In this document: positions 1 to 12,876 of the stretch, in pieces
How positions within the stretch are numbered: the first letter of the stretch is position 1
How the letters are laid out: each line of letters begins with the position of its first letter
Assembly: GCA_022575985.1 (NCBI GenBank)
Contig: JAKSXM010000272.1
Span: forward strand, 19,712,501 to 19,776,500
Length of the DNA: 64,000 nucleotides
Direction: 5' to 3'
Source of the DNA: Anagrus nilaparvatae
Taxonomy: Eukaryota; Arthropoda; Insecta; Hymenoptera; Mymaridae
Made by a program: the position numbers and the translations under genes
The notes under the pieces: generated by a model
What the model saw: the letters and a program-made list of their open reading frames with translations, nothing else
Told to the model about the DNA's origin: nothing
The model's database searches: none

Positions 1-2829
1 CTACGACAACGCCAGATTTACAAGCGACATCTGAATGAGCTGTACAAGGTAAAACCTGTACTCCAGTTTGAGGGCACGGTGGTGATGGAGTAATTTCATG
101 CCGGACTCTTCTGACTTCTGGTGGGCCCATCGGAGGTAAAACGCGTACACCGGTTTTCGGGAATCGGTTCGAAACGTTATTTTGATTAGTAGGACATGGT
201 AAGGAGGGCCTGGGTGCTTTCAGAGTAATACTAGCAGAGCAAGAGTTATTGTCGCTATCATCATCGTATTCTTTTATTTTATGTTCCATTCTTTTAATAT
301 GGCGAGTACCATCACACTCCTCAGTTGTTATATCATCGTGTTCTTGATAATGAGCATGTCTTGATGCACCTTCTCCAACAAAAGATGTTTTTTTCGTAGA
401 AACGGTATCTTTTATTTTATGCCCTCTTGGGGTATCTTCTTCCATATGATAGCGTCTAGTTTCAATTTTATCAGGGCAGGGATCTGGTATTTGTTGTTGA
501 CTACCTCTTCTTTCACTTAGCAAGCATGCTGAATCTGGTGATTTGCTTCCACAAGGTGTAGGTGTTCTATTTCGACAATAGTCATGACCTTGTACAGGTT
601 CTTGTTCTTCTGCCACCAAATATTTTTGGTATGATGGAATAGTATCTGGTTTTTTCAAACTAGCAGGACAAGTAATTTTTTTTACTCCACAGGGAACTTG
701 ACCACGAGAACGATTTGGTGATTCCGATTGGTCACGGAAACGATAATCTGGTGGTGGAGTGGGAAGTGGTCTTGGTCCTTCACCCTTCTTACATTTTTTT
801 TCTCTACGCGTTTCAGTATAAAGAATCTGAGCTGGAGCACAATAACCGTTGCATGATTCAGGGATCTGAGGAGTTTGTGATCTGCATTGACAAGCTCCTT
901 CTTGATCTTGACCAAGTGGAGTATATGGACGATCAGGGGCTGTTGTTAAAGCACTAACAAATGGAGATACTGGTCTATCTTGTATGGGTGGTAATTTTGG
1001 TTGACAACCTTTACATTTTTCTTCGTAAACTACCTCTCTATGATAAACTTCTTTTGAACCACAATCGGATGATCCTTGCATTGAAAATGAACATTCAGGT
1101 GCTGTTGTCAAAGCTTTCAACATTGGTGATTGATATTCTTTTGGAACGGTATTTTTTACTGGCGATTGTTGCAGAGGACATGTTTCACACGTTGATTGTT
1201 GAACAAATTGAACTTGTTTTTTGCATGATGAATTTGAAGAAGATTGAGATTTTTGAGATTGCTGTCTAAATCTGTTTGATAAACGACGCTCTTGCAAAGT
1301 TGGGCGCTTTTCTGGCATTTGTTGTCTTAAACTTTGATGCACTTCAACTTGTTCGCGTATGCTACGCCTTCTCTGTTCTTCGTATTCTTGTTGATTACAA
1401 GTTTTTCTTACATTAATTTCTTCTCTCACCTCCCTGACATTTTGGCAAGGTGGCTTATCTTCTTCCATTTCAATTTTTATTATTCTTTCTCTAGAGGGTG
1501 GTCTATTATCTGCTTCCTGAGGTGGTGAGTGATATGTTTCTTCAACGCATTCTCGTTGTTGACTGAAACAAACTTGCCTTGAAGCTTGCTCTGCTTCTTC
1601 CTCTTGCAATCTGCGTTGTTGTTCCGCCATTTCTCTTTGCCTTCTCTGCTCTGAGTCTCTTCTTTTCATCTCAGCCATTCTAGCTTGTTCCTCATAACGT
1701 TGTCTTTCCTCCAGCTCTTGGGCTCTTCTTTCTTCTTCTTCTCTTATTTTGCGTTCTTCTGCATCTTGTTTACAGGTTTCTTCAATAAGCTGTTGAGTGC
1801 CAATTCTAGAACTTAATGCTTCAGCAGTTTCAATTGCACTTCTTCTATTAGAGAATTGCTCTACTTCACGATCAACGGTAGAGCTTCTTCGTACACATTC
1901 TTCAGGAACATCATTATTTTGACTTTCTTGCCTTTTGAAAGTAGCTTCAGTTTCTTCGTCAGGAGATACAAGTTCTACAGTCTTTTCGTAAACTGTTGTT
2001 TTTTTAATATGTAAATTTCCTTCATCTTTTTCTTCACATTCTGTATAGTAGTCATGTTCTGCATCTATTCCTTTTGGACAGACAGCTACGTCAGGTGGTA
2101 CGATTTTAGAGAGATCGACAATGTCATCATCTTCTGCTTCTTCAACGGGTGGAGGCATAGGTTTTGGTGGCTCGGGTTCGCAAATAAATTTACAAGTATT
2201 TATATGCTTATGTTCATGTTTGTGAACATTACCTTCTGATCTACAAGTATCTTCTACTCGATGAGAATGCTGTTCCTCGTGATGATGTCCTACGGGTGCA
2301 GGTTTGCTACAAACCTGTTGGCAATCTTGTTTTTGCTGATATAGATTTGTATTTGTAGATACTGTTGCAGTCCAAGGTCGAGGGACTGGCTGAGTAATTC
2401 TAGTTGGTGTTAATGATCTTCTTACACTGCCTGTTGAACTAGCACGCGAAGATGATCTTTCACAAGTTCTAGTTTCTTTTGAACCGGTAAGTTCAATTCT
2501 TTGATAATTTGGACCAGGGCAACTAAGCCGATCCATTTCTGGACCAAAACGATTTCTCTGTTCTATTAAACTACTACTTCGTCGACTTTCTTCACGATTC
2601 CTAACAACTTTTTCAATATTCGCGTGGCGTTTACGAAGGGATTCGCGGGATCTCGATCGATTCGACTCAGGATTTGGATCTATATAAATTGGACTAGCGG
2701 TCGGATATGTTATATCTTCTATGGATTTAATGGGAGGCCAACTGGGTTTTGGTGGTTTATCCGATGTTAACGAACGGTGTACCTCTTCAAAATGCTCGTA
2801 AGAATCAGATTCGTAAAAATATTTCCGCT
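1..2829 (-). CDS. Zasp52: Zasp52 giant exon: disordered and coiled-coil linker (continues left of window)
   Basis: One frame is open for all 943 codons from the acceptor (ACAG, exon starting at 2,829) to the window edge. The protein is charged and disordered. A highly charged Glu/Arg/Gln coiled-coil stretch (EERKIREEEERRAQELEE and following) maps to about 1,575-1,790. Two copies of a motif, MLKALTTAPECSF (about 1,078-1,126) and FVSALTTAPDRPYTP (about 915-975), are present. Several Cys pairs (CKGC, CQCR) and a repeated KTGVRVLPP / QTGVQVLP block near the left edge also stand out. Long exons of this kind occur in the largest Zasp52 isoforms, where the region lies between LIM1 and the C-terminal LIM domains. 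The stop codon is outside the window. Confidence 0.92.
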
Positions 2830-5800
2830 CTGTATTGGGGATTTTTTTGGATAGGATAATTTGAAATGAATTTACGTAAGGATAGTTTTTTAAAATTTAA
2901 TTAGGAAGCAGCAGCAGGTTGTTAGAAATATTAGTAGAATTTATTGTTGAAAATTTCGTTAATTTTGTTAAATTTTTTACACATAATTAACGAATGAAAA
3001 AGAAGCAGTTAAAAGGTAGCATTGGGTAGTTAGTCCGAATTTTGAAAAGAAAGAAAAAAGAAAAAATTAATTAAGCAGAAGCGCATATATTAAAGGCATT
3101 TTTATAAATAAATATTAAATAAATTATAATTTAATAAAATTTGGGATATTTTTATAAATATAGCTTAAACTAATACTACTAGCGAAAACTTAAATTAACT
3201 AGTTTGAGATATTTTTATCAAATTTAAGACATCGATTTTAAAATATCTCAATTAATTGTAAAAACTAAAAATATTAAATTCTAAGGGCTAATTTTAGGGT
3301 AACTTTGCTATTTTAAAGTAAAAATATTATCAGTGCAAAACTGAATTTTTTTCCTGGTATAAGTTTGCACTTATAATATTTTTTATTGGGGTTAATATTT
3401 GTGGCATTTTGAGAATCTTAATGAAAAAAACTTCTGCATAATTCAAAATAAAATAAAAATACGTAAAATTTGATTTTTGAACTTTGAGCAAGCGAAATTG
3501 CAATTATTTTTCAGTGCACACAAGATTCTCAAAATACCAAATTTTAAAACTAAACTTAAAATTTTCTAAAATCACAAGCATTATTTGTGAATTTTTAATT
3601 ATCACAAAGCGATAAAAAACTATTTCACTCAAAAATTATAAGCAATTAAGCGAGAAAACGATTAAAAAAAATATTTAACTCAAAAATCTGTTTTTTTGGT
3701 TTGTAATTGTTTTTTTTATTTTTTAAATTAGATTCAACTTGATAAATCAACAAAATAAAATATATAATAATTTATTATATATAAATATTTCATATTTACA
3801 AATTAATTTATTAATATTGCAAAAAAAAAATTGTTTTTTTTTTTTTTTTTAAAGAAAAATAAAATTTAATAAATTAAACACTCTTTTTTATTTTTTTAAA
3901 CGCGTAAAATTGATGCAGTTGAGAGCTGCCATTCACATTCACGAAAAACTTAAGGAAAATGGTCGAGGTTTTGGATTGAATGATGTAGCTGCTGAAAAAA
4001 AAAAAATAAGTAATAAAAAATACTAAAAAAAAAAAAAAAAAAAATATGAAATTTTTAGGTAGAGACAAAAATATTTTTAAAATGATTGAAAAAAAAATGG
4101 AATATAATATGAATAGACACATTCATTCATTATTTTATATATAATTTTTGTTTATTTTATATATAAAACAAAAATAAATTAAGAGTGTGTTGGGATAATT
4201 TTAAATTTAAAATCAGAAAGTTTCATGTTTATGAAAAATTTTATAATTAGTGCTAAAATAGATTAACGAAAGTAAATAAGAGATTTTTTTTCTTCATTTT
4301 TTGTTTTTGTGTTTATGTAAGTTAATTTAAATCAAGAATTATAATATACTGTGAGCTTGCTCCACTTAAATTTTTAAAGTGATAGCTGCATTAAAGAGTT
4401 TTAATGTTTACAAAATGTAATTGATTTAATGTGTGAAAAATGTTCCATTTTAGTTCACTTGCATGGATAAACTTGTCGAAGGCTAATATAAGCATTCAAC
4501 GCAAATACTTTAAAAATTTTCGTTAATAGCCACTGTAAGTAAACTTTTCTAAAATCATGAATGGACGAGTTTTTCGTCAATAATTAGTATACACATTGTA
4601 GAATATTACAGAGATTTCTATCTTATTTTCACTAGAATAGACTTAATTGTTCCTTCAAGAAAGTTCATTTTTATTATTATATGGTAATTATTTTTCCACC
4701 TCACATTAAAATACTGTTTTGTATTATTAAAACAAAAATTTTGTGCACAATGATTAGAATTTAGAATGAATCTAAAAATGTCTCTAATCCGTGATTGAAG
4801 CAAAAAAAATCAGAAGTCTTGGCTAGTAATTGATTTTTAACTCTCAGAAGAATCATTTAGGATTGAGTTCGTTTTTTTTTTATAAAAAACTGTATGGATA
4901 TTCACAAATTTTAGTTAGGCTAAAATAAAAATCGTATTTTTGACCAGTTTAGGATTGACCCAGTTAAGTTCCTACTAACGTCGGCTTAAACTTCGATGAT
5001 TTTGGAAATTACTTGAAGATCCGTATAAAGATTAAAAAACGTTTGATCAAAAAGTTTTAAATGTTTGAAGTATAGTTATAAGAATGCATGAGTTTTAAAT
5101 TCATTGAGGGCATGGGCAAGTTGAGTTCTACCTCTTTTAATCACTGTCGCCGATACTCACATGATAAGTTATATAAATATAAGAGAATGTAGTATACAAA
5201 ATATATTTATATTGCTTGGGTGGGATAATTTTCGTTGAGCAAATTTTTTTCAATTCGGCTCAATGCTCTATTAGTAAAAAAAAACATAAAAGCAATAGAA
5301 TTTCTTTGAGATCTGGGCAGATCCTTGAAAAATTTTACCCCTTAAAAGTTCCCTTTTTAAGACAAATTTTAGATATTTATGAAACGCTAACATGTACAAA
5401 AAATTAAATAAAAAACAAAAAATTTATAAATAATTTTTACAAAATGTTATTTTCTTCTTTTTTATCCAGCCTTTCAAATATATTCTGGCTGAAAACAGGA
5501 ACTGAAAATCGAACCAGAATTTTCGGAAATTTTTATTCCGAGAAAAAAAGGTGGTTCCAGTCCGAGAAATTTGCCCAGATACCGGTAATTCTATTTGTTT
5601 TATAATATTTTTTTTTATTAGGGCCGTTCTTCTCGGCCAAAGAACGTGGTTCCAAAAATGCTACTTAGTATCGAAAACTGAAAAAACGAGAAGAGTACCC
5701 TCCAGTAAAACATAATTCTCCTAAGTTCGTAAAGGTATCAAGGCTACAGGTCGTAGGCCAAAACTTAATCTAACTAGACATTGCCAAACCTTATATAGGC

Positions 5801-7095
5801 ATCAAAGTACAAGGGGTTCTTATATATTAAATATTAACAATTTGACTCGCTATCGATCATGACTATTAAATTTAAGGCTGGTGCTATTCATTTTTTGTTG
5901 AAGCATTTCCTACTTGGTGGTCTACGAATTCGAGGTATGCTAGTAATATTTGATTTATTCTGTTTGTTTTGTATATTTTTAACATTTATATTTGACGTAG
6001 AAACAGACACTGTTTTAATTCAATAAAATGTAATAAAAATTTTTATTGCTTAATAATATGTACATATACACCAGGATATCCGGAGATAATTCAAGGTCGA
6101 CAGAGTCGTAAGTAAGGGTGCGAAAATTTTTATATGTATATGAGAAATTTAACATAAATTATATTGCAATATGAATAACGAAGATATTTATAATGTAAAT
6201 AGTTTAAAAATTGAGATCTAAAACACAGCAGAATTAAGTTAAAACATTATTTTCTTCCTCTGCCTTTATGATTCGAATATTGTAATGAATTTTTTCATAT
6301 TTTGACACTTATGAGCAGCAAAAAAAACTGTTAAAGCCTATGATATTCAAAAATTAAAATGCAATTTCATAAAAAATAATTAAAAACTCACTGCACTCAA
6401 AATATTGAAGTAAAGTAAGCTTACAGTGTATTTTAATTTTTTTACATAGCAGCTCTCAATGTACCAATACCCTAACTACTTAATACCCTAAATTATTAAT
6501 AAATGTATTAATCAATTAATTTTAAACAACAAAAAAAGACGAACATTGATAATTATTATTATTTTAAATAAAGCTTACTGCACATTTATACATAATTTGT
6601 AAAAAAACAAAAATTACACAGCACTGGGTAAGTTTTATATTGAAAAATGTGTGTAATTTAATGGTACAGATTTTACAATTAAAATATCCTCATACCTCTA
6701 CTAAAAGGTGAACTAGTAAAATTCGGCTTTGGCAGAGTAGAAAATAATCGACCTATTTACATAATACAATTTTATAACCAATAATAAATAATAATGATTC
6801 ACTGTCAATGTTACGTCTTTTATAATAGATTTTAATATTTTTTATCTCACTTTTTTGTCTCTCGCTGACATAATACCAATTTTTATTGCACTTGATATAA
6901 TTTTTAAATTAAATATTACGTGAGTTATAAAAAAAGAAAACTTTCATTTTTTAATTTTAAAGTGAAAGTAATTTTTAAAAATTTCACATTTTACAGTTAA
7001 TTGAATGAATAAATATTTAATGAAATTCGCTAATTGCTTTAAAATTTTTGTCAAAAAAATTATACCGGAAATTTTAAAAAATTAATTTAACGTAC
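2830..7095 (-). other. Zasp52 intron with a short inverted repeat
   Basis: This is the intron between the 7,096-7,243 exon and the giant exon. Apart from the candidate terminal exon at 3,939-3,991 it shows no coding signal. A short inverted repeat (GGCATTTTGAGAATCTT and its complement) flanks 3,401-3,538. The block 5,460-5,700 is richer in G+C and looks like a decayed repeat, but I cannot name it. The rest is AT-rich without visible structure. Confidence 0.7.
3939..3991 (-). CDS. Zasp52: Candidate alternative 3'-terminal exon of Zasp52
   Basis: On the minus strand a strong acceptor (a run of about twelve T followed by CAGCAG) precedes an in-phase peptide ATSFNPKPRPFSLSFS and a TGA stop (3,939-3,941). 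Entry in phase 1 fits the G left by the exon at 7,096-7,243. Either AG of the CAGCAG keeps frame. A minus-strand AATAAA lies about 130 bases downstream near 3,808. If used, it would give a short isoform lacking everything encoded by the giant exon and the C-terminal LIM domains. The plus strand of the same bases is also open (RAAIHIHEKLKENGRGFG), so a fragment of an unrelated plus-strand gene is the alternative. Confidence 0.4.
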
Positions 7096-7243
7096 CAGTA
7101 ACTGATTGGCTTTGAGGACGTGTTAAAGATGTTGATGTTGATGATAAATTATTATCTTTATTTTGATATTGTTGTTGTGATGATGTCGTTGTTATACTCG
7201 TACCAATAAATGGTTTTGGACCACCGATGTTATTTGTTGTTGT
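7096..7243 (-). CDS. Zasp52: Zasp52 exon: Ser/Thr/Gln-rich linker
   Basis: This 148-nt exon has acceptor TTTACAG and donor GTACGT. It reads TTTNNIGGPKPFIGTSITTT and ends LTRPQSQSVT plus one base. The motif GPKPFIG resembles proline-phenylalanine patches in Zasp linkers. The single G left at the end pairs with AG at the start of the giant exon to give GAG. It can alternatively pair with the candidate terminal exon at 3,939-3,991. Confidence 0.88.
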
Positions 7244-9701
7244 CTGTAAATTTTAATTTAAAAAAAAATTTTTTTTATTACACAAAATTTAATTTATTAA
7301 AAACACTTAATAAATAATAAGCAAAAAAAATCTCACTCTGATTTTTTAAAACAAAAAATTGTAACACAAAAATGCTTTGTATTTCTAGCCACTAACTAAA
7401 TCAATGCAGCTTTTTATTTAAAAATTCGTTATTAAAAAAAAAAACGTTCGAATGAATAATTTTTTATGTATCTTAACCGATCACTAAGAAGTCGTTAATT
7501 AAACTAAATTTCAATGATAATATAATAAAAAATAATTCAAAAAGGGCTTATTGCCAATTAAAATATAATCGATATTTAGAGTACATCGAGCATCTACACA
7601 TTGTTTTTTGCATGCATTATGTGACCACGAAATTTTATTAGAGAGAATGTATGAATCATAAAAATTTTTTGATATTAAGTTACACAATTTTTATTATTAT
7701 TCATGATATTATTTTTAAAAATTATGACAATATAAAATAGAAAATGTCATAAAATAAAAAAATTTCTATTCTAGATTTATATCATTTTATGCCTATAGGA
7801 TAAAAATGATTTTATTTTATGATGAGAACGAAAAGTTATGTAAATAGAAAGAGTCACGTTTAATAATATATGGGTATGTATCATGTGAGATATGGATTTT
7901 TAACAACTAATTTTTTTATTTATTTGTTATGATTGTTTTAGGTGTGTGATGACTTTTTGAATTTTGCTTTTTTTTATTGCTTGTGAAATTTTTAGTCAAT
8001 TTTGTCTGTTTTAGATCTAAAATAATATGTTTTTTTTTATTCTTTTGAAGAATTTTATCTTCTGATTTACATACAAGGGATTCCACGACAAGTAGGTTGG
8101 ACTCAAAGGCCACGAAAATCGGTTCAACATACTTTTTTCCTAAAACGCTAAAAATAAATTTTTCTATTTTCAGCTTACTAGATTCAATTCTTGACTTAGG
8201 TTCTTTTTTTTAAATTTAAGTCCAATTAAGAGGGAATTGCAACGGTGAATTATGAGATATTTAAAGACAAAATTATGAAAAAAGCAAATTATAATTTTCT
8301 TGCACATGCACAGTCCAAATTAATTTTTGAATTAAATTCTATAATTGATTTCCCATGAACACCTAAAAAAAATATTTTTTAATGAAAAGTAAGCATTTAG
8401 TAGCAAAAATAAACCAATAGTTGACATGACCAAAAATACGAAAATGACGGCCAAAAATTGAGATAAGGAACCAAAAAGCTAAAAATCGGTGGAAGAACTT
8501 ATTTTGGCATGTAGGAAAAAAATATTTTACACTTATTTCCGTAATCCTTCAGTTTGCCTTAAAATAATTTTTGTCAATAATCAAAATTTTAATTTAATTT
8601 TCTATTAAAGAAATTTTTCAAAATTTTATTTGATTTCTAAAATAATGTATAAACTTCTACTAGAAAAGTTTTTTTGCATTCCTTGTATTTCAAAATATTG
8701 AAAAGAAAATTAAAAAGTCATCATGCACCAGCTAAATGTGATAAATAATTGCTACTTATTTTTCAAAGACCCAGGGTAGAAAATATATTCTTCTAAAAAT
8801 GAAACTTCAGGTTATACAACTAACAAATTATTTTCTATAACTTCTGGAATGTTTAATATTTTTAGCCATTGATCATGTTATGTGTCTCTTAAAATTAAAA
8901 AAATAATTTTGAAAATTTATTGACTACAGGCGGAGATATTAGCGCTTGAAATTTCATTAATTTTTGAGGTACTTACTTAATAAATAATCTGTTTTTAAAA
9001 ATCTTTGAATATAATATTTAGGACATTATTTAGCATCGATTCACTAAAAAAAATCTCATTTTTTAACAATAATGTGAAATGTATTTCAAGTTTTTTGATT
9101 TTTGGCCTAACCTAAATTTTTCAAAAAATCAATTTATTCGCGACGAAACGTAGAAAATCAAAATTTTTTTTAGTGAGTCGATGCTAAATAATGTCCTAAA
9201 TATTATATTCAAAGATTTTTAAAATCAGATTATTTATAAAAGTCTTGATTAATCAAGTACCTCAAAAATTAAAGAAATTTCAAGCGCTAATATCTTCGTC
9301 TGTAGTCAATAAATTTTCAAAATTTTTTTTTAAATTTTAAGGGACACATAACATGATCAATGGCTAAAAGTATTAAACAATCCAGAAGTTTCGATCTCCA
9401 GAAATTTTTACCCAAAAAATGCTATTTCTATCCACCTGGTTCAACCTTAAAGGCAGAAATCCCCTTTACGATCATTTACGTATCTTATCATAAATTATAA
9501 TAAGAAACCTTTGTCTAAATTTTATAGCCCTCGATGATAATATACACAAGTGATTGCAAGAGACGAATTTCACCTGATAAAAAAATTTCTCGAAAAAAGC
9601 ACCCAATCATAACCCGAAATTTCATTTTTATCCCTTTTGTAAAAAACTATTTTATGAATTAAAAAAAAAAAAGAATATTAAATGCATGAATGATTAATCA
9701 C
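7244..9701 (-). other. Zasp52 intron between linker exons
   Basis: This intron holds no coding signal. Its main structure is the inverted repeat at 8,839-9,390, listed separately. A short open stretch at 7,916-8,113 on the minus strand is lysine/asparagine-rich and not convincing. Confidence 0.7.
8839..9390. mobile_element. Palindromic (foldback) element in Zasp52 intron
   Basis: The two halves are near-perfect reverse complements: CTTCTGGAATGTTTAAT at 8,841 returns as ATTAAACAATCCAGAAG ending near 9,388. Long matches run inward through TAGCCATTGATCATGTTATG, the CTCCG block and the GACATTATTTAGCATCGA block. Arms are about 220 bp with a central region of about 100 bp. There is no coding capacity. 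This is the form of a MITE or foldback transposon. Confidence 0.8.
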
Positions 9702-10232
9702 CTGATATTTACTAAATGCACGTGGTCCTTTAGTATTAAATATGCAATTATTAATATTAATTAATTGGTTATTATTTTTTTTTTCAATGATATTATTTTT
9801 CTTATCAATATCAATATCAATATTATTATCATCCTTATCATCTTTTATAATTGGATTAAATTTAATATCATTATCATTATTATAATTATAATGATAATTA
9901 TTATTATATTTAATATTATTTAATTTATTAATATCATCATTATTGTCTTGATGATTATTTAAATTATTTTTGTAATCATCGAAATTTCTTTTTAACGTTA
10001 TTGTACTTTTGTAAATTTTTTTATCATAGTATTTATCACTGTTATCATATTCGTCATATGATTCTTCGTGTTGTTGTTCTTGTTGTTGCTGTGGCTGTTG
10101 ATCTTCTTCTTCTTGTAATTTTTGTAATTGATGTTGTGGTTGTGAATCAAGTGAATATCCATTATTTCTTTGGTATAAATTATTATTTGTTCGGCTATGA
10201 TACGTTTCATTAAAATAACTTCGTTCGTAACT
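9702..10232 (-). CDS. Zasp52: Zasp52 exon: Gln- and Asn/Asp-rich low-complexity linker
   Basis: This is a 177-codon exon in phase 0 at both ends, with acceptor TTACAG and a GTGATT donor. It begins SYERSYFNETYHSRTNNNLY, passes through a Gln/Glu run (QQPQQQQEQQHEES) and a long Asn/Asp/Lys/Ile tract, and ends TKGPRAFSKYQ. The middle is a simple-sequence expansion made of AAT, GAT and CAA codons, and such tracts usually differ between close species. The conserved start and end, the clean phases and the 531-nt length argue that it is translated. Confidence 0.85.
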
Positions 10233-10370
10233 CTGTAAAAGCGTTAGATAAAGCGCATATAAAGCATAACGCAAACAAAAAATAAAAAAAACAGAAAAAT
10301 TTGCATTTGTTAATAAAAAATAAAAATTTTAAGCATAATTTTGAATATTTGAATTTTTTATTTTATTTAC

Positions 10371-10470
10371 CGAAAATGATTGTGGTGATGTCCCATGATT
10401 ATTAAGAGATGGTGAATATGTACTTAAATTTGATAATGCTGATGATATTGTTCCTGCTGGACTTTTTGGT
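10371..10470 (-). CDS. Zasp52: Zasp52 exon: Ser/Pro/Asn-rich linker after LIM1
   Basis: This 100-nt exon has acceptor ATTACAG and donor GTAAAT. It reads PKSPAGTISSALSNLSTY, then SPSLNNHGTSPQSFS, a disordered linker. The entry phase (one base, A) fits the CC left by the LIM1 exon, and it leaves in phase 0. Linkers of this composition follow LIM1 in insect Zasp52 proteins. Confidence 0.9.
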
Positions 10471-10538
10471 CTGTAATTATTAAATTTGATTTTACTTTTT
10501 TTTATAGCGTGTCTTTTTTTTTATTTTGGTTTACTCAC

Positions 10539-10724
10539 GGTGGGACAGTAACTGGTGTCATTCCAGAAGGTGCATTTTGTCTTGCTACTAATTTAGCATG
10601 AATATCGCAATAAAGTTTGTTATTAATGTTGTAATAACCAACATTTTTTAATGAAGTACCACATGTTGCACATTTGAAACATTCAACATGAAGATTTTTT
10701 TCCTTGATTCTTACAAATACGCCT
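10539..10724 (-). CDS. Zasp52: Zasp52 exon: second half of LIM1
   Basis: This is a 186-nt exon with acceptor TTTTAG and donor GTGAGT. It encodes GVFVRIKEKNLHVECFKCAT, then CGTSLKNVGYYNINNKLYCD and IHAKLVARQNAPSG. The zinc ligands H-x2-C, C-x2-C and C-x2-H are all present (HVEC, CFKC/CATC, CDIH), with 17 residues between the last knuckle pairs. This is LIM1 of the ALP type, which lies in the middle of the protein rather than in the C-terminal cluster. The exon ends with CC and the next exon begins with A, giving proline. Confidence 0.96.
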
Positions 10725-12393
10725 CTAAAATTATGAAAATAAAAATATTAATTTTTGAATGTCGATTAAATTTATCAAAAAAACACGCTTATTTAAATTA
10801 ACATATTACATGAATTAAAAACCTAAATTAAGACCTTAGCGCGGGAATACAAAGCAGAAATAAGTACACTGAAAAAAAATCCGGCTGGGGCTAGAAAAAT
10901 TCTGGTTTCAGCTATGAAAAAAAATTCCAGTCTCCGTTTTCGAAAATTCGGTTGCTGCTACTTTTATTCCGGTTGTAGCAGCTGGATTTTAACATGGGAC
11001 ATGTTTATATGGAGGGGGTACCATGGAAATTTGAAAATCTAGGGGGGGATCAATTCAGATAAAAATCAGTTTAATAATGCTTTTCAATTTCCGGCACAAC
11101 AATAAACTGTTTAAAATAGAAATTTCATAGCAATTGAAAAGCGCGGGTAAATGGCGGTAGAAGATTTTGAATTTTTGGTATTAGAGAGTGGTTCCTCTTC
11201 CAGGAAGTTTTCTAAAAAATTAAAAAATATAGTTTTTCAAGTTACTAGGACTAGAAAAAAAATTTAAGGATGGTATACTTTTTTTATGCTTAAAAAACCG
11301 ATTTTCGAAAAATTCAAAATTATATTTCGGGGTCTTAAAACCAGTTCTAAAGGCCCCAAAAAATTTTATTTTTATAAAAATGGTGAAATTTTAAGTTTTC
11401 CAGCCTATGAGCAGAAAGTTATTTGTTTATGGGACGGAGAAATTAAATAAAATCTAAAAAATCATTTAAAAATCGTTTTTTTATATTTTTGGGGGCCTAA
11501 CGTATAGCCTAGAGGTCTAATTCCAACGGGAATTATTGAGTTTTTTGATAACTTTTCGGATGCTACTACTTAGGGAAGGTTTGGTTCTCTGGACCAAATC
11601 ACTGTATTTATCCGGAAGTATCCTTTAAATATGTTCCATGTTTGTTGTTTGTGAGTTCACAAACCGGTTTTTATTGACTTAAAGGCATCACGAACATTTT
11701 TCACTTTCAGGATCTCAAAATTCATAATTATATAGCATCGCCAAAAGTAGGTTACATCTCGATTCGGTTTAATATTGTTGCCTAAGTATTCTTAAAAAGT
11801 GGTATCTTTTGCTAATTGAAGGGGGTTCCTTAAGTTTTCCAAAAGCGAAATCACAAAATTCGTAATCAGAGAGCCAAAAATTCTAAAATTGAAATTTTCT
11901 TTGCCTGTCTTTAAATAACAATTGCCAATCTATTATATGACTGGAGTTTTGAAGACAATTTTTTCATAGGTCATAATTTAACTTTTCTAATAGTAATATG
12001 CCAATTTTACCATAAAAACCAAATAATAGGTTAATTTTAAGAACATTGTAAAAAATTTTGCAATTGTTTTTGACGTTAATAATGATCTGAATTTTCTAAA
12101 AATTTAAATAAATCGTATTAAAATATACAAAAAATAAAAAAATTAACGACATATTCTATTATTTGTTCAATATTATGTACATTTATAAAAAACCATACTT
12201 GAAAACCATAATTATTAAAAAAAAAAAGCTCAAACATAAAAAAAATACATAGAACAACGTCAAGCCACTATCTACCCATTCTTGCAACATTCAAAACATC
12301 TAAATAAAAAAAATGTTCTACTAAAATTCAATTATCAAAATATGATTTAATTAAAAAATCAATTAACTGAAAAGCTAAATAAAATAATGACGA

Positions 12394-12425
<32 letters not shown>

Positions 12426-12876
12426 TGATATAATAATAATATAATGTATAGGACGAGCCAAAAAAAGAAATGATAATAAAAAATTATAAAATAAAAACGA
12501 TGGCCTTTAGGCGATAATTAGTTCGATGATTGACATTGATGCCAGGAAGTTTTTATATTATTAAGATTAATATTTATATGTACAGTTTTTGTTTTTGGCA
12601 TAAAAAATTATCAATGTATATTAAAGAAAAAACTTTTAGCGCATTTCCGTTTTAATTTAATTTAAATTAATGTTGCATATATATATATAAATCTATTAGA
12701 ATTTTAATAGCAAAAAGGCCGCATAATATTCGTATCTTTTTGTTTGTCTTGTTTTAGTGTATATTAGACCTTGGTTTGTTTTAAGTTTTTATGAATTTTA
12801 AAGTAATGATTTCCTTAAAAAATAAATTCGTGGTAACAATAACGTTTTGTTTAAAATCAGTTTTGAAATTTTTTTA

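Noticed and set aside
715..2239. Plus-strand frames opposite the giant Zasp52 exon (for example 715-957, 961-1,269)
   Set aside because: They are shadows of the continuous minus-strand frame, with no homology of their own.
5460..5700. G+C-richer block possibly from a transposon
   Set aside because: I found no clear terminal repeats or coding frame, so no family or boundary can be supported.
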